Assembly (NCBI GenBank): GCA_963626295.1
Contig: CAVFWS010000001.1
Coordinates: 1-58,237 of the forward strand
Direction: 5' to 3'
Length of the DNA: 58,237 nt
Source: UBA1731 sp963626295
Lineage (GTDB): Bacteria > Verrucomicrobiota > Kiritimatiellia > RFP12 > UBA1067
Below are positions 32,595 through 40,809 of this stretch, piece by piece. The position numbers and the translations under genes are program-made. How positions within the stretch are numbered: the first letter of the stretch is position 1; each line of letters opens with the position of its first letter. The notes under the pieces were generated by a model. That model was not told the origin of the DNA, searched no databases, and saw only the letters and a list, made by a program, of their open reading frames with translations.

Positions 32595-32623
32595 TTGCAT
32601 ATTTCCGCGCATTGTGGTACAAT
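32595..32623 (+). promoter_or_regulatory. ilvC promoter
   Basis: TTGCAT (32595-32600), a 17-bp spacer and TACAAT (32618-32623). The leader is about 35 nt and carries AAGGAG 10 bp before the ilvC start. Confidence 0.7.
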
Positions 32624-32665
32624 GCGCAGAGTTTTCTTTGATCACAAAGAAGGAGTTAAAGTCAA

Positions 32666-33772
32666 ATGAAGATCAATTTCGGCGGCGTCACCGAAGACAT
32701 CGTGACGCGCAAGGAGTTCCCGCTCAAGAAGGCGCAGAAGGTCCTCAAGGGCAAGACCATCGCCGTGCTCGGCTACGGCATCCAGGGTCCTGCACAGGCC
32801 CTGAACATGCGCGACAACGGCATTAAGGTAATCGTCGGGCAGCGCAAGAGCGCGGGCAAGAACAGCTCGTGGGGACGCGCGCTCGCGGACGGATGGGTCC
32901 CGGGCAAGACGCTCTTCTCGATCGAGGAGGCCGCCGAGAAGGGCGACGTGATCATGATGCTCACCTCCGACGGATCGGTGAGCGACGTGTGGAAGAGGAT
33001 CTCGAAGTACGTCACGGCCGGCAAGGCCCTGTACTTCTCGCACGGCTTCGCCTACGTCTACAACAAGATCACCGGCGTGAAGCCCGGCAAGGACGTGGAC
33101 GTGATCATGGTCGCACCGAAGGGCTCGGGCACGAACGTGCGCCGCAACTTCCTCAACGGCGCCGGCATCAACTCGTCCTACGCGGTCGCTCAGGACGCGA
33201 CGGGCAAGGCCCTCGAGCTCACGATCGCGATCGGCATCGCCGTCGGGTCCGGATACCTCTTCCCGACCACCTTCGAGAACGAGGTGACGTCCGACCTCGT
33301 CGGCGAGCGCGGAATCCTCATGGGCGCCCTCTGCGGCGTCATGGAGGCCCAGTACTACACGCTCCGCGCCAACGGCCACTCCCCGAGCGAGGCGTTCAAC
33401 GAGACCTGCGAGGAGCTCACGCAGTCGCTCGCCCGCCTCGTGGACGAGAACGGCATGGACTGGATGTACTCCAACTGCTCGCAGACGGCGCAGCACGGCG
33501 CCCTCAAGTGGCGCCCGTTCTTCCGCAAGGCCACCGAGCCCGTGTTCAAGAGGCTCTACAAGAGCGTCAAGGGCATGACCGAGGCGAAGGAAGTGATCCG
33601 CGACACGGGCCGCGCCGACTACAAGGAGTTCATGGCCGCCAAGCTCCAGGCCATGCACGACAGCGAGATGTGGAAGGCCGGCGAGGCGGTCCGCTCCCTG
33701 CGTCCGCACGAGAAGGCGAAGGCCAACGCCGCCACCGCAGCAGGCGTCAAGGGCCGCAGGATCACGAAGTGA
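32666..33772 (+). CDS. ilvC: Ketol-acid reductoisomerase
   Basis: A 368-residue KARI of the branched-chain amino acid pathway. It isomerises and reduces acetolactate or acetohydroxybutyrate with NAD(P)H. The Rossmann motif is GYGIQGPAQALNMRDNG. The long beta2-alphaB loop with QRKSAGKNSSW suggests a loop type seen in larger KARIs rather than the short class I enzymes. Mg-binding acidic helices are present (FENEVTSDLVGERGILMGAL). Codon bias is the strongest in the window, so it is probably highly expressed. No other ilv gene is adjacent. It stands alone between its own promoter and terminator. Confidence 0.95.
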   Translation: MKINFGGVTEDIVTRKEFPLKKAQKVLKGKTIAVLGYGIQGPAQALNMRDNGIKVIVGQRKSAGKNSSWGRALADGWVPGKTLFSIEEAAEKGDVIMMLTSDGSVSDVWKRISKYVTAGKALYFSHGFAYVYNKITGVKPGKDVDVIMVAPKGSGTNVRRNFLNGAGINSSYAVAQDATGKALELTIAIGIAVGSGYLFPTTFENEVTSDLVGERGILMGALCGVMEAQYYTLRANGHSPSEAFNETCEELTQSLARLVDENGMDWMYSNCSQTAQHGALKWRPFFRKATEPVFKRLYKSVKGMTEAKEVIRDTGRADYKEFMAAKLQAMHDSEMWKAGEAVRSLRPHEKAKANAATAAGVKGRRITK

Positions 33773-33798
33773 CGGTCGCCTCGCGCGACAGAAAGGGA

Positions 33799-33832
33799 AA
33801 GGCCTCGTCCGGACGGACGGGGCCTTTTTTTT
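33799..33832 (+). terminator. Rho-independent terminator of ilvC
   Basis: AAGGCCTCGTCC (33799-33810), a GGAC loop and GGACGGGGCCTT (33815-33826) form a 12-bp stem with one G-U pair, followed by a T-run to 33832. It lies 26 bp after the ilvC stop. Confidence 0.9.
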
Positions 33833-33887
33833 GGACAAAAAATGATGCCGCTACCGAACGAGGCCATGCGCATGGCCGTGCGGCAGA

Positions 33888-33896
33888 TGGTATGAT
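33888..33896 (+). promoter_or_regulatory. Extended -10 upstream of DUF6807-like remnant
   Basis: TGGTATGAT is an extended -10. No clear -35 was found. GGGAGGGGA follows about 20 bp downstream, before the ATGs at 33924 and 33930. Confidence 0.45.
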
Positions 33897-33929
33897 GGCG
33901 GCAGATAAACCAATGGGAGGGGAATGATC

Positions 33930-34319
33930 ATGGTCAAGGGCAGGACTGGGACGCGGACGCTGCGCTGCGGCGCCGTCGCGCTGTTGACGGTCTTGGCGGC
34001 GCCTGCCGCCGTCGCGGGGACGAACGCCATGTCCGGCGCGGGCACGGTCGGGGACTGCGGCGGCGAGTCCGTCACGGCGTACAGGCAGTACAGGCTCGAG
34101 AATACCGCCACCGGTGTGCGCGTGGCGCGCGGGGGGAATACGCTGTGGAACCTCGAGATAGACAACCCGGAGGGACGACCGTTCTTCCACCCGCTGTCCC
34201 TGAAGAGGGGCGAGACGCTCGAGCTCGCCTACAGGCTGGCGATCCATGCGGACAGGTCCGTAAAGGGGACGCTTGCCCGGCGTCCCGGGGAACGGACGGA
34301 CAGCGGGCGGTTGGATTAG
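33930..34319 (+). pseudogene. Internally deleted DUF6807 (PmoA-like) secreted protein
   Basis: A short frame of 129 residues with a signal peptide (LRCGAVALLTVLAAPAAVAG). The segment LWNLEIDNPEGRPFFHPLSL looks like the N-terminal core of DUF6807/PmoA-family proteins. The text then jumps to KRGETLELAYRLAIHADR, which looks like the C-terminal part of the same family. About 200 residues are missing, including the histidine-rich centre. The start at 33930 gives better spacing to GGGAGGGG than 33924. The promoter and Shine-Dalgarno are intact, so it could still be expressed, but a functional protein is unlikely. The family assignment is from memory of motifs. Confidence 0.45.
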
Positions 34320-34325
34320 GGTGGG

Positions 34326-34352
34326 TTGACAATAAAAAAAAACAAATATAAT
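34326..34352 (+). promoter_or_regulatory. Promoter of the beta-strand repeat protein
   Basis: TTGACA (34326-34331) and TATAAT (34347-34352) both match consensus perfectly, but the spacer is only 15 bp and is an A-run. A GGGAGGAG Shine-Dalgarno precedes the ATG at 34398. Confidence 0.65.
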
Positions 34353-34397
34353 TGCCGCCATTTGAAACCACTATGACCTTGAACGGGAGGAGATGGC

Positions 34398-37300
34398 ATG
34401 GCAACCGAAAACACCCTTGACGGAGGGACGAATGCGGCGGATCCGCGGCGCGCGGGCCGCTTTGCAGGAGGCGTGTGCGCGCTGCTGGCGCTCGGCATCG
34501 CCGGCGCCGGGGCGGCAACGCATCCGGGGGACATCGCCCTCGACGGCGTGACGAACGTCGTCGTGGAGGCCGGCTCCACCGAGACGTGGAGCGGCGTGGT
34601 CTCCGGCGACGGCGGGATCGTCCTCTCGGGCGGCGGGACGCTCGAGCTCTCCAACGGCGCGAACACGTTCGCCGGAGGCGTCGAGATCCAGGGCGGCGTC
34701 GTGAAGACGCTCGCGGCGGGCTGCCTCGGCACGGGCGCCTTGGTGACGTCGGGCAACGGCGCCACGAGGCAGTTCTGGTTCGCGGCGGCGGGGACCTACC
34801 CGAACGCGATCCGCCTCGGCGGCAAGTCCTGCGACGACTTCAACGCCGTGCCGAGCGTGCTGGTCACGGCCAATGTCGTCTTCGGCGGCGCCGTCGCGGC
34901 CGAGTCCGGACAGTTCTTCTGCATCGGGACTTCGGGAAACGACTACGGCAAGTGGTCCGCGCGGTTCAGCGGCGCGGTCGATGCGTCCGGGCAGACGCTC
35001 TGCCTCAGGACGTGGGGGGACTTCCACTTCGAGGGGCGCATGGCCTGCGAAAGCCTGTCCATCGGGAACTACTGGAGCAGCCGGGGGTTTGTCCACCTGT
35101 ATTCTTCGGACAACGCCATTGGCGCCATAAGCTACAACTCGGGATCCGTCGTATGCCATGCGGAAGGGGCGCTGGGCGGCGCCCGGCTCTACGTCTCGCA
35201 GAACTGGAGCAACAGCGAGGGCGTCCGCAACCGCGTGGACCTGAACGGGTTCCCGCAGGCGGCGCGGTCCCTCGACTTCAACATGTCGCAGGGTAGCGAC
35301 TACCTCCCCGTGACCGAGGCGCTTGCCGGGGCCGCGGGCGGGTCGCCCATCGGTTCGCAGGATGGCGCGGCGAGGCTGACGATCACGGGCGAGGCGACCG
35401 ACCGTGCGACGCTGCAGATGGTCGACGATCCGGTGGAGCTGACTCTCGACGCGGCCGACTTCTCGACGTTCACGCAGACGTTCCGCTACCGCAGGCACGG
35501 CACCTGCCGTCCGCTGCGCGTCCAGGCCGGCACGCTGGCCATCACGAACGGCTCGACCTTCGCTTCCGTCCCCGAGCTCTACGTCGGCGAGGGCGGCACG
35601 GTGCGGGTCGACGACGCCGACGGCGCGTTTGCGGGCGTCACGAACCTTACGGTCAACGGCGTGCTTGACGCGACCGTCTCCGGGCTGCAGCAGTTCCCGC
35701 TCCAGGTCGATTCGCTGACGATCGGCCCGAACGGGTCGCTGAGGACGGCGGACGGGCTTCTCATCCAGGCGAAGGAGATCACGATCGACGGCACGACTTA
35801 CACGAGCGGGACGTTCGACGCCTCGACGCACCCCGGGAGGATTGCGGGCGTGAGCATCGTCGGCGTCGGTGCGGCGAAGACCGCCGCCTGGGTCGCGGGC
35901 GGGGCGGACACGAAGATGTCGACGGCGGCGAACTGGAGCGTCTCCGGCCTGTCGCTCACCGGATACGCGGACGCCGCGCGGTTCGCCGACCAGGGCTCCC
36001 GGGCGGACGTAGACGTCGATGCGCAGTTCTCGCGCGTGACGCTGTCGCTCCCGGAGGGCGCGGACTCGTTCACGTTCGCCGACGCGGGCGGCTCGATCGG
36101 CATCCTCAGCGGGCTTGCCGCCGAGGCGTCCACATCCGACGCGCCGCGCCGCTTCACCTTCGGGACGGAGGTGCGCGTCGCCGCCGACCAGACCTGGGAG
36201 CTGCAGACGAACGACACGGTGGCGCTGGAGAAGGGGTTCTCGACAGGGGAGGGCAGCAAGGTCGAGCTGAGGAACGGCACGTACCTGTGGTCCGGCACGA
36301 ACACCGTCTCCGCCGCCGTCACGGTGACGGGCGGCGTCCTCGTCGTCTCGGGCAAGATCGCCACGCCTGACCACGAATGGCGGGGGGAGGTCGACCAGTC
36401 CGGGAACGGCCGGCAGCTGAACCTCTGCCAGGCCGGATGGCAGAAGGTCGTCGGTGACACCAGCGGCATCGACGCCGTCCTCGTGCTGTCCAACGCGCAG
36501 ATCGAATGCGGCGTCAACATGGGGTGCTCCATCGGCACGATGCCGGTGCGCGTGCGCGCCGGGACGACCAACGAGATCAGCGGACATTTCCTCCACGGCA
36601 AGGACGGCTGGGGCGGCATCCGCATGGAGGACGGCTCCGAGCTTGTCCTGAGCGGCGGCTTCGCGAACAGCTTCGGGGCGACGCGCATGAGCGGGACCGG
36701 CACGATCCGCTTCCGCAACCGCCCGGTGCGCGCCACTGCCTCGGCGGGGTTCAATCCGAGCGGTGGCCACTACGTGTTCGAGGTCGCGGACAACACGTTC
36801 TCCTGCCTGGCCCTCGGATACAACGCGGCCGACGTGTGCTCGGCGGAGTTCACGGTGTCGGACGCGATGACCAACGGCATCCTCGCGGTCGGGTCGCAGT
36901 GGGCCGGCAGCGCCGACAAGTTCATCCCCTCCACGTACGGATCGGGACTCCTGGACGTCAACGCCACGACGCAGCGCGTCGAGCGTCTCGCGGTGTTCGG
37001 CCGGGGTACGCTCCGCGGCGCGGCGGGTTCGCTCGTGAGGGTGTATGGTCCGCAGGGGACGGACACGAGCCTCATCAACGCCAGTCGGCAGCTCGTGGAG
37101 GGCGCGGTCGAGGGAGGCGTCGGGCTTGAGATGTGCGGAGACGGCACGCTTACGCTCACGAACCGGGCGTTCGCCTCCTCCGGCGACATCATCGCCTCCT
37201 CCGGCACGCTGGACTTCGCGTCCGGCGCGACGTGGCTCAACGGCACGAACGTCACGGTGCGCGGCACCGGGCTCCTGCGCCTCGGGCAGAGGGCGTTCGG

Positions 37301-37517
37301 GAAGCAGGCGAAGCTGCGCCTCGCGGACGAGGGCAGGCTTTCGCTCGCCTCCGGGGTCTTGCTGCGCGTGAGCGAGTGCTGGGTCGGGGACGCGAGGATC
37401 TCCGGCGGCACGTACACGCGCGAGAACGCGCCGGAGGCGCTCAGGGCGCACCTCGACGAAAGCTTCGCCGGGACGCTCGCCGTGCGCCTCGCCGGCTTCC
37501 GGCTCATCCTGCGGTAG
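34398..37517 (+). CDS. Large secreted autotransporter-associated beta-strand repeat protein
   Basis: A 1039-residue protein with a long N-terminal signal region (basic, then FAGGVCALLALGIAGAGAA near 28-46). The rest is a chain of parallel-beta-helix-like segments, Gly/Thr/Asn-rich. Examples are GGIVLSGGGTLELSNGANTF, GVEIQGGVVKTLAAGCLG, FSTGEGSKVELRNGTYLW and GDGTLTLTN, like PATR repeats. There is no outer-membrane barrel, PEP-CTERM or sorting motif at the end, which is LAGFRLILR. It is probably an exported adhesin or glycan-contacting protein. Such giant repeat proteins are expanded in Kiritimatiellota. It has its own promoter and lies between two gene remnants. Confidence 0.72.
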   Translation: MATENTLDGGTNAADPRRAGRFAGGVCALLALGIAGAGAATHPGDIALDGVTNVVVEAGSTETWSGVVSGDGGIVLSGGGTLELSNGANTFAGGVEIQGGVVKTLAAGCLGTGALVTSGNGATRQFWFAAAGTYPNAIRLGGKSCDDFNAVPSVLVTANVVFGGAVAAESGQFFCIGTSGNDYGKWSARFSGAVDASGQTLCLRTWGDFHFEGRMACESLSIGNYWSSRGFVHLYSSDNAIGAISYNSGSVVCHAEGALGGARLYVSQNWSNSEGVRNRVDLNGFPQAARSLDFNMSQGSDYLPVTEALAGAAGGSPIGSQDGAARLTITGEATDRATLQMVDDPVELTLDAADFSTFTQTFRYRRHGTCRPLRVQAGTLAITNGSTFASVPELYVGEGGTVRVDDADGAFAGVTNLTVNGVLDATVSGLQQFPLQVDSLTIGPNGSLRTADGLLIQAKEITIDGTTYTSGTFDASTHPGRIAGVSIVGVGAAKTAAWVAGGADTKMSTAANWSVSGLSLTGYADAARFADQGSRADVDVDAQFSRVTLSLPEGADSFTFADAGGSIGILSGLAAEASTSDAPRRFTFGTEVRVAADQTWELQTNDTVALEKGFSTGEGSKVELRNGTYLWSGTNTVSAAVTVTGGVLVVSGKIATPDHEWRGEVDQSGNGRQLNLCQAGWQKVVGDTSGIDAVLVLSNAQIECGVNMGCSIGTMPVRVRAGTTNEISGHFLHGKDGWGGIRMEDGSELVLSGGFANSFGATRMSGTGTIRFRNRPVRATASAGFNPSGGHYVFEVADNTFSCLALGYNAADVCSAEFTVSDAMTNGILAVGSQWAGSADKFIPSTYGSGLLDVNATTQRVERLAVFGRGTLRGAAGSLVRVYGPQGTDTSLINASRQLVEGAVEGGVGLEMCGDGTLTLTNRAFASSGDIIASSGTLDFASGATWLNGTNVTVRGTGLLRLGQRAFGKQAKLRLADEGRLSLASGVLLRVSECWVGDARISGGTYTRENAPEALRAHLDESFAGTLAVRLAGFRLILR

Positions 37518-37523
37518 AACCGA

Positions 37524-37551
37524 TTCCAAAGCCGCCCGCCCATGGTATAAT
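37524..37551 (+). promoter_or_regulatory. Promoter of GH105-like remnant
   Basis: TTCCAA (37524-37529), a 16-bp spacer and TATAAT (37546-37551), with an extended TGG before the -10. ACAGGAG precedes the ATG at 37576. Confidence 0.55.
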
Positions 37552-37575
37552 GTTCATCAAGCGTACAGGAGTCAC

Positions 37576-38362
37576 ATGAAGGCAAACGGGAGAGCGGTCC
37601 TGTGCGCCGCAATTGCGGCGGCATTCGTCCACTGCGCGGCGGAGGCCGCGCTTTCGGCGGCGGCGACGACGCCGCAGGCATTCCGCGACTGGCCGGACGG
37701 CCTCGACCCGGAGACGATCGGGAGGCGCGTCGTGGCGCAGTTCCAGTCGACGGACCCGGAGGGCTACCAGGCGAAGGGCTTCACGGGCGACAGGTACGGC
37801 GGGGGCCAGTACGTGTGCTATTCCGTCGCGTCGCTGTGGGTGAACGCGATGCGCTTCGCGTCCGTGACGGGGGACGCGAAGCTCGAGGGAAGCCTTGTCG
37901 CGGAGGCCCGGCAGTTCCTGCCGGGCGGGAAGAAGGGCGACAAGGCCACGAAGGCCCGCCACGTGGACTTCAACGTGTTCGGGGCCGTGCCGCTCGAGGC
38001 GGCGATCCTCACGGACCGGCGCGACTTCCTGCGGATGGGCATGGCGTACGCCGACGACCAGTGGGCGCCGCCGCGCCCGGACGACCTCGCGGACTTCCCG
38101 AAGTGGCTCGTCTCGCACTACGTGCCGGCCGCGCGCAAGGCCTACCTCGCCGTCGCGCGGTCGCTCGACCGGTACGGCAACGTGCCCGACGCTGTTCCGT
38201 CCGGGGCGCAAGAGCCGCCTCGGGGGGACGTCGGCCTGCAAGCCGGTGGATCTTTCGGCGGGACGCCACACGGTGAAGATCGTGCCGATGAATGCGGGGC
38301 AGAGGTATGACATGACCGGTTTCGCCGTCACCGACGACCCGATCCCGTTCGAGCCGCGCTGA
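37576..38362 (+). pseudogene. Truncated, frameshifted GH88/GH105-like protein
   Basis: The frame opens with a signal peptide (AVLCAAIAAAFVHCAAEAAL). It has segments of the unsaturated glucuronyl/rhamnogalacturonyl hydrolase family, such as HVDFNVFGAVPLEAAILT followed by GMAYADDQWAPP. Only about 200 of the usual 350-370 residues are present before it breaks off. After a run of six G (38220-38225) the frame runs to a stop at 38310. Removing one G restores a frame reading KPVDLSAGRHTVKIVPM and ending DPIPFEPR at 38362, a convincing protein C terminus. Both an internal deletion and a one-base shift are therefore present. The shift might be a sequencing error, but the missing middle is not. Confidence 0.6.
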
Positions 38363-38402
38363 CGGGGATCGGCTGTCGCCGCGCGCCGGGGCCTTCGGTG
38401 TC

Positions 38403-38433
38403 GCCGGGGCCTTCGGCGGACAAAGGCCCCGGC
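38403..38433. terminator. GC-rich hairpin after GH105-like remnant
   Basis: GCCGGGGCCTT (38403-38413) pairs perfectly with AAGGCCCCGGC (38423-38433), an 11-bp stem with a 9-nt loop. No T-run follows, so termination is uncertain. A second copy of GCCGGGGCCTTCGG lies just upstream, around 38385-38398. Confidence 0.4.
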
Positions 38434-38437
38434 GTTA

Positions 38438-38446
38438 TGCTATAAT
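38438..38446 (+). promoter_or_regulatory. Extended -10 of HIT gene (leaderless)
   Basis: TGCTATAAT ends 8 nt before the ATG at 38454. The predicted start point is at or next to the start codon, and there is no Shine-Dalgarno. Confidence 0.6.
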
Positions 38447-38453
38447 CCGCGCC

Positions 38454-38861
38454 ATGAAGAACAACTGTGTATTCTGCGCGATCGCCGAAGGCGAAATCCC
38501 GTCGTTCAGGGTCTACGAGGACGACCTCGTCCTTGCGTACCTCGACATAAACCCGTTCACCACGGGCCATACGCTCGTAATCCCCAAGGCGCACTCGTCC
38601 GGGCTGCTCGACACGCCGGACGAGACCCTTGCGGCGATCGTCTCCCGCGTCAGGAAGGTCGCCCGCCATCTGAAGGAGAGCCTTCCCTGCGACGGGTTCA
38701 ACATCCTGCAGAACAACGGTGAGGCCGCCGGACAGACCGTGATGCACCTGCACTTCCACATCGTCCCGCGCTGCGGGAAGGCCTCGGTGGTATCGTTCGC
38801 GAGCCACAAGGCCGACATGGAAGAGCTAAAGGCCCTTGCGGAGCGCCTGCGCATGTCGTGA
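38454..38861 (+). CDS. HIT family protein
   Basis: A 135-residue histidine-triad hydrolase/transferase. The N-terminal CVFCAIAEGEIPSF resembles zinc-binding Hint-type HIT proteins. INPFTTGHTLVIPKAH and the catalytic triad HLHFHIVPR complete the fold. The family cleaves aminoacyl-, lysyl- or other nucleoside phosphoramidates such as AMP-lysine. The substrate here is unknown. The start is set by the promoter, because the -10 is only 8 nt upstream. It is the only intact core-type gene among the remnants of 33.9-39.8 kb. Confidence 0.92.
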   Translation: MKNNCVFCAIAEGEIPSFRVYEDDLVLAYLDINPFTTGHTLVIPKAHSSGLLDTPDETLAAIVSRVRKVARHLKESLPCDGFNILQNNGEAAGQTVMHLHFHIVPRCGKASVVSFASHKADMEELKALAERLRMS

Positions 38862-38888
38862 TTCGTGATACGGATAATGCAAACATAT

Positions 38889-39011
38889 CACACGGAGACA
38901 CGAAGGCACGGAGGGAAAGCCTCCGTGGCTCGCGGATGCTTGCGCCCCCTTCGGGTTCGGCTTCGCCGAATCTTCCCTCCGTTTCGCTTCGGCGCATTGT
39001 GCCTCCGTGTG
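38889..39011. mobile_element. 123-bp inverted-repeat element (MITE-like)
   Basis: The ends are perfect 9-bp inverted repeats, CACACGGAG (38889-38897) and CTCCGTGTG (39003-39011). Inside are an 8-bp perfect hairpin, CACGGAGG/CCTCCGTG (38907-38914 with 38920-38927), and a smaller one, TTCGGC/GCCGAA. It has no coding content. It lies between the HIT stop and the broken hydrolase, whose normal N terminus is missing. It may be a small non-autonomous element or a REP-like repeat. Confidence 0.55.
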
Positions 39012-39046
39012 GGGATTCCTGCGGGCCGGGGTTGGCGCCAGTGCGC

Positions 39047-39803
39047 ATGGGTACTGGCGAAACCTTCGGCTTCACTCCGCCGTCCAACGCGACCGTCTGC
39101 GCGGACTGGCTCGCGTTCGGCGCGGCGTTCGCGCCGACAGCCCCGGCGGAGCCATGGAACTGGCCGGACGGCGAGACGGACGGACGGCACTTCGTGCTCG
39201 TGCACGGCTACAACGTGAACGCCCCTGCGTCCCGCCTCTGGGCTATCGCGATGTTCAAGCGGCTATGGTGGGCGGGCTCGGGCGCCGCGTTCACCGCCGT
39301 CGACTGGAAGGGGGACGATTCGCAGATGTCCGTTCCCGCGAAGGGCGACATCTCGCCGAACTACTACGTCAACGTGAAGAACGCCTTCATGACGGCGGAC
39401 GCGCTGACGCGGCTCTGCGGAAGCCTCTCTGGCGAGAAGGTCATGCTCGCACACTCGCTCGGGAACGTGCTCGTGTCGTCCGCCGCCGTCGACCACGGGC
39501 TGTCATTCGAGATACTATATGCTCAACGCCGCCGTGCCGATGGAGGCGTATTATGAGGGAGATAAGGATGACCTGATGGTGGACGGGGCTTGGAAGGGGA
39601 TTGACGAGAGGTTTCGTGCTTCGAGTTTCGCCGCCTTATTTGCGTCGGCGACGAATGACTTTCGATGTGGGCTTTCGTGGAGTGGCGTCATCTCCGTGAG
39701 ATTCCAATACTACCTCAACCCGACGCCGCTTGACCGCAACCTCGAATGGGACATGAGGAACAACGGCTTCAAGGGCGAGTGCCCGCCCTACCGCCTGCCG
39801 TAG
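39047..39803 (+). pseudogene. Frameshifted alpha/beta hydrolase
   Basis: The first part reads GRHFVLVHGYNVNAPASRLW. It continues through VDWKGDDSQMS to the nucleophile elbow LAHSLGNVLVS (Ser in AHSLG), a clear alpha/beta-hydrolase core. Near 39505-39518 the frame changes. The continuation RYYMLNAAVPMEAYYEG runs in another frame to 39803. No signal peptide is present and the 5' end abuts the inverted-repeat element, so the N terminus seems lost too. The C-terminal end (NNGFKGECPPYRLP) also looks short. It was probably a secreted or lipoprotein esterase and is now broken. Confidence 0.65.
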
Positions 39804-39868
39804 GCGCGACGATAGCCATTTCCGTGTGGTTGCCACAATCAATGCTGGATCGCATGGCACAGCGGTTA

Positions 39869-39877
39869 TGATATAAT
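39869..39877 (+). promoter_or_regulatory. Extended -10 of fabG
   Basis: TGATATAAT, extended -10, 45 bp before the fabG start. No clear -35 was seen. Confidence 0.55.
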
Positions 39878-39922
39878 TACAGCCATATTTCTTGAAACGG
39901 AAACCAGAAAGGAATGAATCTG

Positions 39923-40687
39923 ATGGGTAGTCTTGATGGCAAGGTGGCGATCGTCACGGGTGCGGCCCGCGGCATCGGGCAGAAGATCGCGGTGAAGCTG
40001 GCTTCGGTCGGCGCCAATGTCGCCGTGGTGGACCTGAAGCCCGAGTGGTGCGCCGAGACGGTGGCGGCGGTGGCGGCGGCCGGCGCGGAGGCCATTGCGC
40101 TGGGATGCAACGTGGCGGACTCGAAGGACGTCGATGCGTGCGTAAAGTCCGTCATCGCCAGGTTCGGCAAGGTGGACATAATGGTCAACAACGCCGGAAT
40201 CACCAAGGATGGGCTCCTGATGCGGATGAGCGACGAGGACTGGGACGCCGTCATCAACGTGAACCTGAAGGGCACGTTCCTCTTCACGCGGGCCGTGGCG
40301 CGACCGATGATGAAGAACAAGGCGGCGGACGGCACGCAGATTGGCGGCTCCATCGTGAACCTCGCGTCCGTGGTGGGCATCATGGGGAATGCAGGCCAGG
40401 CCAACTACACGGCCTCCAAGGGCGGCGTGATCGCCCTCACGAAGACCACCGCGAAGGAGCTCGGCTCGCGCAACATACGCTGCAATGCCGTCGCGCCGGG
40501 CTTCATCCAGTCCAAGATGACGGACGTGCTGCCCGACGACGTAAAGAAGGCCTACATGGATACGATCCCGCTCAAGAGGTTCGGCACCGCGGACGACATC
40601 GCGAACTGCGTTGCGTTCCTCGTGTCCCCCGAGGCCTCGTACATCACCGGGCAGATCATCTCGGTGAATGGCGGGATGATCGGATGA
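39923..40687 (+). CDS. fabG: 3-oxoacyl-[acyl-carrier-protein] reductase
   Basis: A 254-residue short-chain dehydrogenase of the FabG type, reducing 3-oxoacyl-ACP with NADPH in fatty-acid elongation. It has TGAARGIG near the N terminus, MVNNAGIT and the catalytic YTASKGG. NIRCNAVAPGFI and the C-terminal YITGQIISVNGGM are typical of FabG. The ATG at 39923 is preferred because AAAGGA then lies 9 nt upstream. The ATG at 39914 touches the Shine-Dalgarno. The gene stands alone with its own promoter, not in a fab cluster, so another SDR substrate cannot be excluded. Confidence 0.85.
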   Translation: MGSLDGKVAIVTGAARGIGQKIAVKLASVGANVAVVDLKPEWCAETVAAVAAAGAEAIALGCNVADSKDVDACVKSVIARFGKVDIMVNNAGITKDGLLMRMSDEDWDAVINVNLKGTFLFTRAVARPMMKNKAADGTQIGGSIVNLASVVGIMGNAGQANYTASKGGVIALTKTTAKELGSRNIRCNAVAPGFIQSKMTDVLPDDVKKAYMDTIPLKRFGTADDIANCVAFLVSPEASYITGQIISVNGGMIG

Positions 40688-40699
40688 CCCGTCCATTCC

Positions 40700-40728
40700 T
40701 TGATTAGCCGGGCTTGGTTTGGTATAAT
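40700..40728 (+). promoter_or_regulatory. carB promoter
   Basis: TTGATT (40700-40705), a 17-bp spacer and TATAAT (40723-40728), with TGG extending the -10. The leader of about 75 nt contains a 6-bp hairpin, GCGCGG/CCGCGC (40767-40772 with 40777-40782), just before AAGGAG. Confidence 0.75.
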
Positions 40729-40809
40729 CGCGCCCCGACATCCGTTAACGGGTCGAGTCGGATCCGGCGCGGGATTCCGCGCGATGAAACATAAGGAGTT
40801 TTGTGCAAA

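Noticed and set aside
40740..40809. Pyrimidine attenuator in the carB leader
   Set aside because: Only a 6-bp hairpin is present, without a T-run or an antiterminator partner.
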